NCBI GenBank assembly: GCA_028753945.1
Contig: JAPNXP010000005.1
Coordinates: 2,294,001-2,358,000, forward strand
Length of the DNA: 64,000 nucleotides
From: Hexactinellida sp. DTS-2022
Lineage: Eukaryota; Porifera; Hexactinellida
Reading direction: 5' to 3'
Part shown: positions 23,675-35,290 of the stretch, one piece after another
Position numbering within the stretch: position 1 is the stretch's first letter
How the letters are laid out: each line of letters begins with the position of its first letter
The notes under the pieces: generated by a model
What the model saw: only the letters and a program-made list of their open reading frames with translations
Database searches by the model: none
What the model was told of the DNA's origin: nothing
Position numbers and translations under genes: made by a program

Positions 23675-23699
23675 GTCTCTATCTCAATAATAAATCCGT

Positions 23700-24235
23700 T
23701 CTATATCGACCTATCACTCTAATATATCGGGAAAAACAAACAGACAAGCAAACAAAAAAAAGCACAACAATCGAATTTTAATAATATAAATTTATCGTCC
23801 CATGCAGCCAGAAAGAGCGAGATATCTCACTAATACATTTGTTTGATAAAAAGAGAGAAGCGGCTGCGTCAGTTTTAACACTAATATCTGATGGCGTTAC
23901 AACAACATAAATACTAGTCATAATTGTGACTAATTAAAACAGTCAATAACTAAAATGGTAACTATTTAAAACCACATATAAATATTTGCACGGTGACTCA
24001 ACCCCACATATGGAAGTAAGCTGGCAGATCCCTCCTAACAGCAGGCTTATGGCCAGCTCACGAACAAAACGGCCCTACCGACAGTGCCCTTGGAACTGTC
24101 TCAGTCCGCCCTAGTTGCATAAATACAATTACTGAAATGGTTCACTTATTTTTGGACAAAATATTGAGGGATCAAGGTATTAAAATGGCGAATCAAATAG
24201 CTGGATATGAAAATGCATACTTTTGAATCGACAAT
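23700..24235. other. Non-coding stretch right of the Transib-like element
   Basis: AT-rich except for a GC-richer block 24000-24110 (CTGGCAGATCCCTCCTAACAG). No coding signal. Confidence 0.35.
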
Positions 24236-24311
24236 TAATATTTAGAGTGTTTCTAATAGTATATTCGCACTCAGTACGCATACCCGAGATAAACAAGGGG
24301 TCACTCGATAT

Positions 24312-24837
24312 CAGTGTTCCCTCTAAGGCACTCAAAAATTTCCGTACGGAAGTTTGCTTGTTTTTGCCAAAGGAAAATACCGAAATTTTATGGATTTCGG
24401 ACCCTTAAAACGGAAAATTTCATTTATAGTATTATAAGAATTATTTTATTGTTAACATTCTTATTGATGTATGCAAAGATAGTGTGGCGAAAAGTCTAGT
24501 AATTCTCACTTCAGAATTCCTCTACCAGAAAGCTACTCTTTTGTACCACTTCGTAATCGTAATCATCCTCATCGCTTTCCTCATTATCCTGTTCGAAATT
24601 AGAGTCTGCGAAGTAGTCTTCGTTAGGTTGGGGATGTACAGGTTGTCCAGCGATTTCTCGCTTCACTGAAGGGAAGTCAACGTGGTAGTTCTAGTCACGC
24701 CCCTTTACTTTTGCCCGAGTACGGTAGAACATTAAATCTGAGTACGGAATTTTTCTCCCACAGGAAGTGTCGTCACGGAATTTAAATTAACTTCACGGAT
24801 CCAAAGGATCCGTCACGGATTCTTATAGGGAACACTG
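24312..24837. mobile_element. Non-autonomous hAT, duplication CTCGATAT
   Basis: Ends CAGTGTTCCCTCTAAG and complement CAGTGTTCCCTATAAG, with a perfect 8-bp duplication CTCGATAT at 24304-24311 and 24838-24845. Unlike most MITEs here, it still contains a stretch of minus-strand coding sequence, given separately. Confidence 0.9.
24511..24693 (-). pseudogene. Acidic C-terminal tail retained in the hAT element
   Basis: A minus-strand frame open from a stop near 24694 to TGA at 24511-24513, about 60 codons: VDFPSVKREIAGQPVHPQPN followed by an Asp/Glu-rich tail (EESDEDDYDYEVV). The composition is clearly protein-like and there is no ATG. It is probably the 3' end of the coding region of the autonomous parent, which makes this an internal-deletion derivative. 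The parent family is not identified. Confidence 0.5.
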
Positions 24838-25211
24838 CTCGATATGGTTACTCCAAATTGGGAGATCGGAATGTTATCACATTCTTACCGTTGCTATGGA
24901 AAACCAAAAGATATTCTCACCAAATATAGTCAATATACCTATCAAAATGCTGGAAATTATGTGCTGAGCACGAATCCGTCAATATATAGTCGTTAAGAAT
25001 GCATTTGAATGAACTATCCTGTATTTATACTGCCGGCGATTTCGATTGGACACCAATTTTTGATCCCCTGAAAAATTTGTTTTTCCAAAATTCTCCTATG
25101 TGCCATATCTGAAGTTGATCAGAACCTATAATACTACAATTATGCAAAATTTGGTGCTTTTATCTCGAAAATGCACAATTCGATCATTTCCTGCACCATT
25201 TTGCTGGACTA

Positions 25212-25715
25212 TTATCCAGCCAAAAGTATTTGAACAATAGGAATTTTAATGCAGACACAATATTCGCCTGGTAAATTATTAATGGCTTCTAAACTACTCT
25301 AGAATGAGTATAGATTTCTTACTACTATTATTTATTAAAAATATTGTAATTTCAAGTCATTTTAGCCAATATCCATGAACTGCCATAAGTGTCTCTGCCA
25401 CGTGCCACTTGTTGCACAAGTGGCACAAATGGGCTTGTGGCTGTATCTCAGTAGAAAACAATCGTCATGATTTGAAACTACGCACTTAGAGTAATTCGAC
25501 CATGTGAAATTCAAATTTGCTATCAGAACTTGTATATTCAATTGCTTCTAAATGATCAGAAATATTATATTTAATTAGTTAATTATATAGTTAATGAGTT
25601 TATCAGCTCCATAAAATTGGTAATTCAAAAATTTCGATATTTATAATACTTCACATATCCTTTTTATCTAAATAGCCATTTTTAAACATCTCCTAATGTT
25701 ATTATGCTGCTATTA
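25212..25715 (+). repeat. Dispersed repeat, copy 2 (of 17152-17640)
   Basis: Same motif order as copy 1. Includes CATGTGAAATTCAAATTTGC and a Gly/Cys-poor AT-rich 3' half. Non-coding. Confidence 0.6.
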
Positions 25716-25949
25716 GTACTAATTAGGAATACAAATTATTGCTGTTCAATACTTTAGAAACAAGTCAATAAACTCAAATAAAATAGCTTTCGATTTTGAT
25801 TTAGAATTAAAAAAAATTAATCTAAGATTATTTCGTATGTCTTTTCAAATATTTCTGAATTACAAATAAAATCATTTAGAAATTTACTTAAACTTGATAA
25901 TGTATGGAATCATAGTGTAACTTATGTAAATATCAAGGAAATATAGTTT

Positions 25950-26340
25950 CAACTAGCGCCCTTCGCTGCTAGCTTGCTTCGCGATAGAAAACAACCACAC
26001 CACAACCGTTTCGCGGTTTGCTGTGAGGTTTATACTTCTAACAATAATTACAGTGGCGCAAATAGGGGGCAGGGGGGGGGCATGCGCTCCCCCATAAAAA
26101 GTTGAAGGGGGACAACATTAATGGTGTGGGTGTTACCGTGCCTCTGGTTAGTATGGACTTGCTACTCTATTGACTCCATGAATGGTTACAAATCGATATC
26201 TGGATATCTCACAATCAATTTATTTGGGAGGAAAAGCCCCCAAAATGCCAAAGGATCTCTCACTACAGTCTCCGCGCCCCCTTCCACTTTAACCTCTTAC
26301 TTCTACAGCTTTGCGCCCAAGATGAATTATATTGAGTAAA
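25950..26340. repeat. Helitron-type end and unpaired G-rich MITE end
   Basis: 25957-26040 carries the GCTTCGCG-rich block with the order CTTCGC.., ACACAACC, GTTTATACTTCTAAC that recurs at 10110, 26455 and 53505. At 26052 CAGTGGCGCAAATAGGGGG starts a poly-G block like the hAT ends at 8041. No clear partner end. No gene. Confidence 0.4.
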
Positions 26341-26439
26341 TAGCTAAATCAGTCAAATTAGATAATTTGAAAATATAAAAATTACTTCATCATTCGATGA
26401 TGAATACATTATAATATATACTTTATTAAATCTTTGTGT

Positions 26440-27800
26440 TTTAATAATATGCTAGCGCGCTTCGCTTGCTAGGTCGCTTCACGGCAAAACGCAACACCAA
26501 CCGCTTTGCGGTTGGTGTGTGGTTTATGCACTTCTAACATTGATTGTAAAGCGTAAATAGGCCTAAATAGTCAAATTTAACAATGTGAAATTTAATGATT
26601 ACGTCATCATGCGATAATGAGTAAGCATATTAGCATTCTGGTGTGATCAACGTGTCCGCAACATTAATGTACATGTTCTATTGAATTTCCATTTTTTAAT
26701 CTCTTAGAGGGTGCATATTATGTGCGATTAAGTCAATTTTCAAGGTTCTCGAAATGTGACAATGACGTCATAACTTGTCGAAGTGTGAGAAATTTGAGTG
26801 GAACCTCAACTTATTTTGGCGCTAGCCCCTATATGCAAAAAATAACATTTGGACACCATCCAGTTTCTTCAATCAACACAAAACATACAAACAAATTTAC
26901 ACGCATACATATATACATCAGAGTGGACCATTGGACCCTCTTCTGACCCATCGCATTTGTGAGCCATTACCCATTGACCCATGACCCATCGAGTGACCCA
27001 TTGACCTATCAAGTAACGTTTTGACCCATCGTGTTACCCATTGACCCTTTTTCTGTGCCGACTATACTAGAATAGTATAGTGGCCGAGTTCTAATTTTAC
27101 TGCCTTTATTTTACTGTGCCGACTATACATACTATTATAGTATAGTGCCTCAGTATTGAAATCACTGCCTTTATTATTTTTGTTTCTCCGTAGCAGGTAC
27201 CCTGGCCGTATACATTGAGGGCCGAAATTTGGCATGCAGGTGCGGAGTGACCGTCTAATTTGCACCTGGGGTTACGAATTTTGATCAAATTATTTTAACA
27301 CCTATTTAAACTAATTATGGCTCATAAAATGAAATAATTATTATTGAGGTGATAAATTTTACATGTACGTATAGAGAATTAAATTCTACACCTTTTTACA
27401 GTGCACGAATTTTTAAATTGGGTTTCGTTAGTGCCAATATAGAGTTGCAAGTTTCCTTTGTTTACTAACACTTCAGTTCCATTGAAAGTGTTAAATCTAA
27501 TTCTATTGTTTCAACTTATAATAAATTTATTGATTTAACTTGTTAAATCTTTCACTATTGTTTAACTTGCGATAATTACATTGATTTAACTTGTGAATTC
27601 GAGCTGGCTTCTATTTAATTGTAGTATTACTATACAATGGATTAAATAAAATAAAATAAAATATGGAATTTGCTGACTTCACTCACTCACCGTGGATAAC
27701 ATTGCTAAAATAAATAACTAACTATATCCTATATTATCAATACTTAATGAATGGATGGCATTAAACGCAACCTTTTTATGATAGAAACAAATTTCAAATT
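26440..27800 (-). repeat. Helitron-like repeat, copy 1 (copy 2 at 53480-55680)
   Basis: Conserved landmarks in both copies: the GCTTCGC block, TAAATTGGCCTAAATAGTC-like, CTGTGCCGACTATAC, TGAACCTGGGGTTACGA-like, GTGGATAACATTGCTAAAAT and GAATGGATGGCATTAAAC. Read on the minus strand the terminal block ends GCGAAGCGCGCTAG, like a Helitron 3' end. Copy 1 lacks the three MITEs present in copy 2. Non-autonomous, no transposase. Confidence 0.5.
26925..27060 (+). repeat. TGACCCAT minisatellite, first block
   Basis: At least six imperfect copies of TGACCCATCG / TTGACCCAT. A reverse-oriented related block lies at 28355-28440, and the two are bounded by ATCAGAGTGGACCATTGGACC and GGTCCACTCTGAT, forming an inverted pair about 1.4 kb apart. 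Confidence 0.6.
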
Positions 27801-27909
27801 TATCAACCGTTCCTTGTGACTCTGACCAATTAACAAATGGTTCTTGACACCTTGAGGCGTTGATTACTTGGCTAAAAAGATCAAAAATTGCAGCCTGTGC
27901 CGACATCAT
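27718..27909 (-). pseudogene. Unrecognised coding-like fragment in the Helitron-like repeat
   Basis: A 63-codon minus-strand frame (SRCQEPFVNWSESQGTVDKF, EICFYHKKVAFNAIH). A diverged copy of its 3' part exists at 55610-55700. Protein-like composition, no known domain. It could be a captured gene fragment, which Helitrons commonly carry. Confidence 0.3.
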
Positions 27910-27995
27910 ATTCCTTTGGAGGCACTATCAATAAACCACCATCAAAATATAGTGCCACCAAAGGAACATGCGTCGGCACAGGCTGCAATTTTGTT
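27875..27995. repeat. Long hairpin with about 45-bp arms
   Basis: AAATTGCAGCCTGTGCCGAC and CCTTTGGAGGCACTAT on the left pair with ATAGTGCCACCAAAGG and GTCGGCACAGGCTGCAATTT on the right, around a loop of about 20 bases. It could be a foldback element or a snapback duplication. Confidence 0.65.
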
Positions 27996-28204
27996 AAATA
28001 TCTATTTTTAAATATCTAACATTATGTAACGACTTACAATATATTATGATGCTTGTCAATCAATTAATTTTGGTAGACTTCTAATACCAAATAAATAACG
28101 TGTAATGTTTCTGGGTTAATTTTATTCGTACTATAACTTGACGAATGGTTCCATGTCTGCCCATGACAAATGGGACATGGGCAGACCTGGGGCTCATTAT
28201 TAGT

Positions 28205-28440
28205 GAGTGATTTCGATTAGGATTACGATTAGGATTACGATTACGATTACATCCTTCAGAAAAAGCTTGATTATGATCACGAATACGATTACAGGAAATG
28301 TTGTAATCGATTACAATCGATTATGATTGTAACCGTAATCAGCCCCAAGCCTGGTCATGGGTCATGGGCATGGGTCACTTAGCCGTGACCCATCAATTTA
28401 AGTGATCCATCTGACCCATGACCCATGACCCATGGTCCAC
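28205..28440. repeat. GATTACGATTA simple repeat and inverted TGACCCAT block
   Basis: 28212-28345 is a degenerate array of GATTACGATTAGGATTACG and its complement. 28355-28440 is the second TGACCCAT/ATGGGTCA block. Non-coding. Confidence 0.6.
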
Positions 28441-28449
28441 TCTGATACA

Positions 28450-29214
28450 TACATATTTATACACATATTTTGTATAAATAATAGTATAGATAGATATATT
28501 TATTATTGTAAACTATAATAAAATATTTGCAATTTACAACTCAATTAAACCTAAATCTAATTCACTCAGGGCTCCTAGGGCCCATGACGATCAAACTTGT
28601 CCATATAACCCGACATTGTGATATATTCACTTCCCGACCACTATTATCAGGCTGCTTGATATTTAGTTGTAAGTGACGATGACACACTTCAAAACGCTTG
28701 CCTAATTTGTTACCAAACAATTGAAGGAATATTTGCATTGGTAGCTTGTGTCATGCAAATCTATTTCGAAATTTTGGAAATAAATTTATTGATTTATCTT
28801 ACTCCAGCGGCATAGCCCTAAAAGTTCAACAGATTTGTTCATTTTTTTGATAAAAGCACCAAGTTTTGTACACATGTACTTTGATTTAGTGCGAACATTT
28901 TGGATATTGAGGCAATTGAAAGACTGTCTATATCGGTCATAACAGCTCGCCAAAGTAACCACGTCCGATAGTGTTCGCCGTACTTGTCTCCCATAAAAAC
29001 CTGTTCAAATTAAGGTATATCGTTTTTTTCTTGCTGAATTCGGTTTCGAATTAAGATTTCCTATAATTTAATATATCACATGACCAAATTTGGAAGAGTT
29101 TACATAGCAACGATGGAATGTACCAGGAATGTGTAAAAATCTATTCTCCAATTGTGTCCTTAGCCAATCGAGTGACCCCTCTTTCGACTTCACTATATAC
29201 TCCCTTGTTTATTT
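28450..29214. other. Non-coding stretch
   Basis: No gene. 29040-29180 contains CATAGCAACGATGGAAT and CGAGTGACCCCT, motifs shared with the repeat at 18574, suggesting a diverged third copy. Confidence 0.3.
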
Positions 29215-30370
29215 ACTAATTAATACTATTAATTTATACTTACTAGCAACTAAACTTTATTTCATTAATTGACACAACAAACATCTAAATAATAAAGTAT
29301 ACAAATTATTTAGTTTCCAATGATATTCCTCCAATTCTCGGGACCCTCCAGCTAAGTCTCCATGTTTTGCAGTTTTCTAATTTTCTTCCTAATTTTTAAA
29401 TTCAAAGCATTTCTCTCATCCTCCTATACTCTTCTCTCATTCTCCAGGGATCTTCTGCTCTTAATTAAAAGAATTAATTAGTTAAAATTGTTTGACTGCA
29501 TCTTGGCAGCTCGATCTGCTCTTCGGCTGATTCTGAATTTCTTATGTCAACGTCTCGTACACATAAATCATTGAAACCATCCTAATTCAATAATTCCTAA
29601 ACTGTAACCTATTTATAGTTTATAAGTTTATACGTCTTTGATAATAGAAAGACTCAACGTCTTAATCACGAATATCATTTGCATTGATCATTAAATTTGA
29701 TGTATTCCGAACCAACAGCATATATTCATAATCAAATTCCGGAATTAAATGGAATGCGTCAGTTATTTATCTCCTCCGATTACAAGAATGAGGTAACTGG
29801 TTCCCAAAACGATTACTAAATTCGATGTCTTGCAATTCTTGAATTTTTTCTATCTAAAGCATTTTGTTGGCTACAATACATCATATTTATAATTCTAATA
29901 ATTTAAATATTTAACTCTAATCCACTTGCCATTCAAAATGACAGGGTCTAGTCTAGCTATACGTATTTCCCTTATAGATTAATTAATTAAAAAATACCAT
30001 TAATTAATACTAGTAAAGCACTGTTGCATGATATTTTGAGACGCGTGAGAGTGTGAGACATTGTATTAGCAAACCATGGATGTACTATTAGAATTTATAC
30101 AGTGATATTTTGAGACGCTATAAAAGGAATTTTTGGCTTCTTTACTTTTTATTATGAATTTAAGAAACTATGATTTTGAGATCATAATATAGATAAACCC
30201 TATACTATTATCAAATTAATTAACTATATAAGAAACTTAATTAATATATACATTAATTGTTTTGCTCATTACAACAATCAAACAATCAAATCCTTTCTTA
30301 TTTTTGAAATGACGAAATCATACATTTTATTCGCGAAGTCGGTCATCCCGGAATAAATACGACCCTACAT

Positions 30371-33105
30371 TCAGTTCAGCATAGATACACATGGGCAGGC
30401 GTTTCCCAAGAATATGTGAGTTTAATTATTCGGTATACTTTCCTAGATAGCGCGTGGATCCGTCATGGCCGGACCACTTGCCATTTGCAGTGACATTATT
30501 ATAAAGGATAGTCCATCTTCTGTATTTTGTTCATACTTTATAAAAATTTCCTACCGATCTCGTCTCCCTCGGACAAACTCCATTCAAGGTTATGTGGGAA
30601 GAGAGTCCCGGCATCAAGATCTCTTGTCCACCATTAACGACCTGCATCCCAACGATGAGGAAGACTTTGATTTGGAAGAATCGATTTTCTCTGAAGTCAC
30701 AGATCCACTAGATGATATCGAAGGTATTTTTCCCACCTCCTGATTATCCCCTCGAAGCAGTTAGCAACATCGATGAATCTCGAACTTCTACACAGCAATC
30801 AGCTATGGACTGCATCAATTTTGAACAACTCAAGCAGAAGATACAATATGATTAGAAAGTTAACACTTATCGGTTAGTTGAACTGATGACGATATTAAAT
30901 TCTTACATAACACACAGTCTATCTTGTTACTCATGTTCGATTAATTCTTTCGATTATAATTATTTTCATAATTATTCTCTCTGTAATTAGTGCATCTCTA
31001 AAGAAGGATGATAAGATAATCTATACCAACATGCCCAAACTAAAATACATGCCCAAAACAAAGAAGCAAACGAAACATCTCGGGCCTTGCACAGTGTCGA
31101 AAGGAACAGAAAGCCATGCTACAATTTCTAAAACAGAATTGTCAACGAAGAAGGACAAAAAGATTCCAATCCATATCACAAGACCTTACTTCGAAAGATC
31201 CTCTAGTCCCAAGAATAAGAAGTAAGTAAGCCTCGAAACTAGCATCGAAATCAATACCTCACAGGTAAATTCATTGTGACTGAGTTGTTATTTATGTTAA
31301 AAGATAAAATAGTGTTAATAGTAATATATTCCTTTTTTAGATGTACCAGAATCTTTTCGGATTTTATTCGGAATCTATATTTCAACACCTTAATAACTTA
31401 AAAGTAAGGTCCCGTTTTCACATCTACTGTCTAATTCATTGAGTGTAATCTTTATTGACACTCATTCTTATTATCGCTTTACACCTTCAATTGACGTCAA
31501 TCCAGAATATTTGTATCATTCCGTAATATTTTTCTTACAATGTTGTAATTTGTAGGAAATCCTAAAGCAGAATATACGTGGGCAGACCTTCATGACTCCT
31601 CTACATGAAGAACTGCACAACAAGCTACACAAAGCCTCGACTACACTCCCATCACGATGTTATTCGAGTATTTGCATAGTGAAAAAGAAGAGGAAGTTGT
31701 AAGTTAACAATGATTCATACGATAACTACAAATTATCATTTTACCCATCTATTGTAGGAGACTGATATTATGGAGATTATACTCGGATGGACAACAGATC
31801 TCTACCCCAGCTATACAGATACCCAACGTCGGGGCGGCAGGTCCTTTCGAAAAGTGGTACGGCGGAGAATTTACAGTATTTTAATGTGGTCCGACGACGC
31901 CGCACCAGGTATTTGAATGCGGTCCGGCGGTTCAACACCAGGTATTAGAGTGTGGTCCAGCGATCATAAAAGCATTAATTGGATAAATTATCACTGAATT
32001 GTTTAATTTCGAACAGATATAGGTGGTACTACAAAGCTGGCCATCCTGAAGTGGTACGGCGCTCGCCGCGCCAGCCGTATTGGGTGTGCCGCCCCTGCCC
32101 AAGGTGCTAGATACACACACAAAGTACTGTATTTCGTAGTAAGTTAAAGAAATCTAACAATATACTCATACAACTCAAATTCAGTTAAATGAGTATATTC
32201 GTTCAAGCGGGGTATAACATTAAAATTATTCTTATATTAATTAAATTGTAAATAAATTAATATTTAGGAAATGCAGTATCTAAACACAATGCTATGGGAA
32301 TCATTTCACAACGCAGTTCCGATCCGTAATCCATACTACACACCGATGGACCAAGGATCACTGTGATAAATGAAAATTGGCAGCGTAGTGAATGCGATAT
32401 GTTGGGGATATCATTTAAATTAGTTTGCAGATAACCATATAATAGCGTTGGGAAGTTACTTAGTAGTTTTGAACCTTGGGAAACGGAACATATCGAAGGA
32501 GATGGTAATTGTCTATTTCGATGCATATCTAAATTAATTACTGGGAGTGACCATAAGTCGTAAGAAATCTAGGAATATATTATTGAAATTCAGGAGAAAT
32601 AAAAAGGTTTAAACATTTAAAAAAAAAATTGTTTTTGTTAATCGTAATCAGATAAGGTAGTGTTGGCTATTGCCGTAAATGACACTAGTGTACATGTCGT
32701 ATAATTTCGTATGTTGGCTATCAAAGTTAAATAACTAAAAGTAATAGCTAACAAAACTATCTAATTTATATGTTACAGTAATACTACTCCATTGCCTCCT
32801 CCTCCTGGCCTCCCTCATCCTCCACCTCCTACTCCTGCTCCCCTACAATAATCCTCGGAGATTTAAGATCTCTCCTTCTGCAACCCACCTAGTTCGAAAC
32901 GAACTATAGAGAGGCTGAAAAGCAAAAAATCTTTTAATAAGCCCATCAGTGCTATCGAGACACATAAGCCCGTAAATAGCGCTACTGTAGCTCTCGCAAA
33001 GGTTCCACCTTACCCGAAGGTTATTCAAAAAAGCTCCTCAGTCCCTGATAAAGGCACACACTCTCCTCTCTCCTTCTCACTTCCGAATTTGGGATTTTTA
33101 TATTA
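30371..33105 (+). pseudogene. Copy B integrase-OTU gene remnant with alternative tail
   Basis: 30371-30415 is the rear of the zinc-binding exon (EVGHPGINTTLHSVQ, donor GTGAGT). The whole DDE core is deleted. 30560-30850 and 31031-31225 match the integrase C-terminus including HLGPCTVSK and IPIHITRPYF. 31555-31698 matches exon 7 and 31757-32115 exon 8, split by a GC-rich insertion. 32272-32560 is a frameshifted OTU exon retaining EGDGNCLFRCISK. A donor (AAGTC|GTAAGA) and an acceptor (TTACAG|) would join the broken OTU domain to a proline-rich tail (PLPPPPGLPHPPPP) at 32777-32850, followed by a Lys/Ser-rich frame to 33105. Several stops are present. Confidence 0.7.
31828..32105. mobile_element. 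GC-rich insertion in exon 8 of Ginger copy B
   Basis: Copy C exon 8 reads GAGCGTGCTAGA. In copy B the equivalent CAACGT and GCTAGA are separated by about 275 bp starting CGGGGCGGCAGG and ending CCGCCCCTGCCCAAGGT. Inner arms AAGTGGTACGGCG occur in both orientations, so this is a MITE. The duplication may be as short as GT. Confidence 0.6.
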
Positions 33106-33888
33106 ATTTTTTGTATATTGAGTTTTTTATTTAGTTTATCTATTTATTATTATGTTTCATTTAAATTAATTTAGAATATTTATTTTGTTTGTTTGTAATA
33201 GTTGTTTTTGTTTATAATTAATTAAAGTTGTGTCCCTTCAATTGTTAGTATTATAACCATTTGCTGAATTGGGAAATTATTAGATTAGGAAAAACTAGTC
33301 AAATCTAATATACACTGGAAATTGGGTTACTGGTATAACTTGCTATAATTATCAGTAATTAAGTTAATTAATTAAAAAGGGATAATAAATATTGCGGATA
33401 GAATATAAAATAGAGTGAAAGACGTTCAAAACAGGTAATCAAGTCAGAAATTGTTATATACCAGCTTCTCAAAACAATATATATGAGCACATCTATGTCT
33501 CTATGGTTAATCTATGCTATCGTTTCAAAATTGTAAGAATCTTAATTTCATAATATAAAGTGATACGTGTATTAAGTAGAAAATTACTTTTATAGTAGTG
33601 TCTCAAAATCGCACTAGTCTCAAAATATCACTGTATAATTTGTAATAGCATATCCATGGTGTATAGAGTGTATCACATAGGCGTCTCAAAATCTCACGCG
33701 TCTCAAAATATCATACAACAGCACTATTTTTACAATTTTATTTGCACAATTTATTTATCAATTTGAGAAGTAAATTATAAAATAACAATGACTTCTCAAC
33801 AACAATTCAGGAATGTAATCTTATTTGTGAAAGTAGTTAGATGTGTAAATATAGATACTGGTCTAATTCCATAGAGATTCAGGCAAGT

Positions 33889-35290
33889 CTATATTTGAAT
33901 ATTTTCAATTAAATTGACACTAGTTATGTAAATTGATTTAATCAATAGTACCTGTGATGTGTCGACACCTATGCTAGAATCGAGGTTTACTTTATTCTTA
34001 GCATTTCTTACAAAATAAGGACGTGTGATATGGCTTGGGATTTTATTGTCTTTTTTGGCTCCTAATTCTGTCTGAGAAATAGTAACATGACTATCTGTCA
34101 CTTTCGACACCGTGTAAGGCTCAATATATTTTATTGCTTCTTCGTTTTGGGTAAGTGTTTTAGCTCTGGCATGTTAGTGTATATGATCTTATCATCCATC
34201 TTCAGAGAGGCACTACATATTTCATAATGATAATAGAATGTGAGTAAGAAAACATTGTTGAATCTATAAAGCTCAACTAACCGTCCTTCGTAGACCTCAT
34301 CATATTGCATCTTCTGTTTGATTTGCTCAAACTGTGTAGAAGTACGAGATTCATCAATACTAGTAACTTTTTCTTGAGGAATGTCAAATGGTGGAGAAAA
34401 TATGTCTGATATTTCTTCAATATCATCGAGTGGAGGAATGACTTGGCTCATAATAGCATCGTCTATTGCAAAATCTTCTTCAGTGTTGCACTGATGGTTG
34501 TTAATGGTCGATAGACGATCTTCATGCCTGGACTCTCTTCCCACATAACCTTGAATGGAGTTTGTCCATCGGAACCTTTTAATGGTAGAATTCATTGTTA
34601 TTGCAGCAGCTTTTAGCAGATTTGTTCAATGATCTCCAGTCTGGATCTCCATTTTGTTCAGTTTACTAAAATATTTTTTTCATAGTTGGTATATTATCCT
34701 AAATCATACATTCGAAATGTTGTTATCATATACATGTACTAGTTAACTAATAACATTACCTTTTGAGAATCTTATTATGTGCTTCGACTAAACCTTTAGC
34801 CATCGGGTGGTATGCACGAGTGCTACGATTTTCAACTCATAATTTCCAGTGAAATTCCTGAAATATCTATGAATAATTCAAGCAAGATTACTATCGAATA
34901 CGTACTAATATTATTAAAATTACATATTTAGCAATATGTCACGGATAATATTTGATTATAATGCAGAAAAATCATTACACAACTCACACTACTTGTGAAC
35001 TCCTTTCCTTGTTCGTGCTGAATATTATCGGGTGATCCCATATCGAGGTAGATATCCTTTAGATTCTGGATTACTTCTTCTGATATCTTCGACTTGAGAG
35101 TTCGCACTGCAACTTATTTAGTCAGATAACAAACAGTGACTAAAATGTGTTATATCCATCTATGCTCTCAGTGAAATCACATATAAGGTTCATCCCTATA
35201 TGTTTCCACGATTTAGATGGAGGTGGGATTGGTTAGAGCTTATTTTGCGGTTGTGGTGGCAAGGCCGCTGTCATCTGACATATATGGCAA
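33889..35290 (-). pseudogene. Copy A integrase exons, catalytically broken
   Basis: Aligns with exons 3-6 of copy C. Lesions visible: QHEQGKEF where C has QHDQGREF, so the second catalytic Asp is Glu; a stop in the exon 3 equivalent (PQNKL*PIPPP, near 35235); and loss of one C in CAATCAAAAT giving CAATAAAAT near 34125, which shifts the frame at the GPY motif. The related zinc-binding exon lies beyond the hAT at about 45460-45632. Confidence 0.75.

Larger units (their letters stand above)
24236..24925 (-). repeat. Dispersed repeat, copy 2, split by a hAT MITE
   Basis: Reverse complement of 18574-18725. The 526-bp hAT plus its 8-bp duplication lies inside GGTCACTCGATAT, which is contiguous in copy 1 apart from point changes. 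This confirms the insertion boundaries. Confidence 0.75.
30022..33720 (+). mobile_element. Ginger1 copy B, internally deleted, duplication GCAC
   Basis: Begins TGTTGCATGATATTTTGAG and ends with the complement (TGTTGTATGATATTTTGAG read inward). GCAC flanks it at 30018-30021 and 33721-33724. A GATATTTTGAGACGC subterminal repeat occurs at both ends, and CCATGGAT lies about 70-80 bp in, as in copy C. B is plus-oriented, opposite to A and C. TGTNR-type ends and 4-bp duplications are the hallmarks of Ginger elements. Confidence 0.85.

Noticed and set aside
28205-28345. Telomeric or subtelomeric repeat from TTAGGATTACG motifs
   Set aside because: Degenerate, short and bidirectional GATTACGATTA; not a TTAGGG-type array.
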